This document shows, in pieces, positions 62,501 through 64,000 of a stretch of DNA of 64,000 bases. This DNA is from Mercurialis annua. Taxonomy: Eukaryota > Streptophyta > Magnoliopsida > Malpighiales > Euphorbiaceae. The position numbers and the translations under genes are program-made. The stretch's first letter is position 1; each line of letters starts with the position of its first letter. Below the pieces are notes generated by a model that was not told where the DNA came from, made no database searches, and saw only the letters and a program-made list of their open reading frames with translations. The stretch lies in contig NC_065572.1 in the NCBI RefSeq assembly GCF_937616625.2, positions 35,615,653 through 35,679,652 of the forward strand. Reading direction: 5' to 3'.

Positions 62501-64000
62501 AAACGAATCCAAGCATTTTCCCTTTTTACCAATTTAAGCAAAACTTTTACAAACGTTACGAAACAAATCCAAACGTTTCACCTTTTTAGCGATTTAAGCC
62601 GAACGTTTACAAACATTACGAAACTAAACCAAACGTTTTACTTTATTAGCAATTTAAACCAAATGTTTACAAACGTTACGAAACAAATCCAAACGTTTCA
62701 CATTTTTAGCAATTTAAGCCAAACGTTTACAAACTTTACGAAACAAAGACCTAGCGTTTCACCTTTTTAGCAATATAAGCCAAACTTATACAAACGTAAC
62801 GAAACAAATCCAAGCGTTTCACCTTTTTAGCAATTTAAGTCAAACGTTTACAAACGTTACGAAACAAATCCAAGTTCATCACCTATTTAGCAATTTAAGC
62901 CAAACGTTTACAAATGTTACGAAACAAATCCAAACATTTCACCTTTTTAGCGATTTAAGCCAAACGTTTACAAACGGTACAAAACAAATCCAAACGTTTA
63001 ACCTTTTTAGCAATTTAAGCGAAACGTTTACAAACGTTACGAAACAAATCCAAACGTTTCACCTTTTTAGCAAAGTAAGCCAAATGTTTACAAATGTTAC
63101 GAAACAAATCAAAGCGTTTCACCTTTTTAGCAATTTAAGCAAAACGTTTATAAATGTTACGAAACAAATCCAAGCGTTTCACCTTTTTAGCAATTTAAGC
63201 CAAACGTTTATAAACGTTACGAAAAAATCCATATGTTTCTCCTTTTATCGATTTAAGCCAAACGTTTACAAAGGTTATGAAAAAATCTAAATGTTTCACC
63301 TTTTTAGCAATTTAAGCCAAACGTTTACAAACGTTACGAAACAAATCCAAGCGTTTTACCTTTTTAGCAATATAAGCCAAGCGTTTACAAACGTTACAAA
63401 ACAAATCTAAAAGTTTCACCTTTTTTGCGATTTAAGCTGAACGTTTACAAACATTATGAAATAAAACCAAACGTTTCACTTGTTTAGCGGTTTTAGCCGA
63501 ACGTTTACAAACGTTACGAAACAAATTCAAATGTTTCCCCACTTTAGCGATTTAAGCCAAATGTTTAAAACATTAAGAAACAAATCCAAACTTGTCCCCA
63601 GTTTAGCAATTTAAGCTTAACGTATCAAACCTTACGCAATAAATCTAAACATTTCACCTTTTTAACGATTTAAGTCCAACGTTTACAGACGTTATGAAAC
63701 AAAACCAAGCGTTTCACTTTTTAGCAATTTAAGCCAAACGTTTACAAACGTAACGAAACAAATCCAAGTGATTCACCTTTTTAGCAATTTAAGCCAAACG
63801 TTTACAAACGTTTTCACCTTCTAAGCGATTAAATCCAAACGTTTACAAACAGTACGACACAAATCCAAACTTTTCACCTTTTTAGCGAATTAAGCCCAAC
63901 GTTCACAAACGTTATGATACAAAACAAAACGTTTCAAACGTTATGAAACAAATAAAAAAGTTTCGCATTTTTAGCGATTTAAACTAAACCTTTACAAACA
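56561..64000 (+). repeat. Diverged 60-bp satellite array, to the window edge
   Basis: About 124 monomers. Blocks of variants recur but are well diverged: the run near 57104-57316 recurs at about 62560-62770, and that at 57888-58190 recurs at about 63280-63530, an offset of 5.3-5.45 kb. The same run occurs at 40730-41720, which is about 2.47 kb away if the 14-kb nest is removed. Single-copy irregularities include truncated monomers around 60700-60760 and 61190-61250. There is no gene; the open frames of 60-90 codons are the repeated monomer translation. Confidence 0.9.

Noticed and set aside
1..64000. Many plus-strand open frames of 60-117 codons across the satellite, all with TKQIQTFHLFSDLSQTF-like repeats
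   Set aside because: They are the translation of the 60-bp monomer in its open frame, with no start context, no non-repeat domain and no conservation of frame between copies.
1..64000. Search for tRNA, rRNA, telomere-type repeats and host exons
   Set aside because: No cloverleaf, rRNA core sequence, TTTAGGG runs or non-transposon coding domain was seen on either strand.

Overview
The window is plant nuclear heterochromatin with no host gene that I can support. About 35 kb is a 60-bp tandem satellite and about 29 kb is Ty3/gypsy LTR-retrotransposon sequence inserted in it. The plant assignment rests on the reverse transcriptase and gag type, the initiator-Met primer binding sites, and the long LTRs (2.4-3.0 kb) that begin TGTAA and end GGGTCGTGACA. 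I cannot name the species. The retroelement proteins and LTR lengths look like the Tekay/Del group of chromoviruses, but the integrase and chromodomain that would settle this are missing.

Layout. 1-147 is satellite, split by a solo LTR (family A, 148-3179, 5-bp target duplication GTTAC). 3180-19513 is a young higher-order array: a block of about 82 variant monomers repeats every 4,910 bp (three full copies plus partial ones). 19514-24977 is an older, diverged version of the same satellite. 24978-36787 is a minus-strand Ty3/gypsy element (family A): a 5' LTR, primer binding site, gag, protease, reverse transcriptase and part of RNase H, all broken by stops and frameshifts and cut off inside RNase H. 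Two independent solo LTRs of a third family (C) sit inside it, one in gag and one in its LTR. 36788-42603 is diverged satellite again. 42604-56560 is a nest: fragments of family A LTRs flank a fragment of a family B LTR, which was hit at its first bases by a complete minus-strand family B element (42795-54668). That element carries a further family B solo LTR in its own 5' LTR. 56561-64000 is diverged satellite to the end.

How the parts relate. The family A internal region once encoded gag-pol but is dead. The family B element has paired LTRs of identical length (2,364 bp, 10 mismatches by eye), a primer binding site, a polypurine tract and target duplications, but no pol and a gag with three in-frame stops. 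It therefore probably moved recently using proteins supplied by another element. Four of the six LTR insertions that can be reconstructed are solo LTRs with intact target duplications, so LTR-LTR recombination has been frequent.

The less expected signals are the dyad and 30-bp half-repeat inside the satellite monomer, the satellite copy phases that do not match across the truncated element, clusters of short CG-centred palindromes in all three LTR families, mosaic LTRs, and nonsense mutations that mostly fit cytosine deamination.
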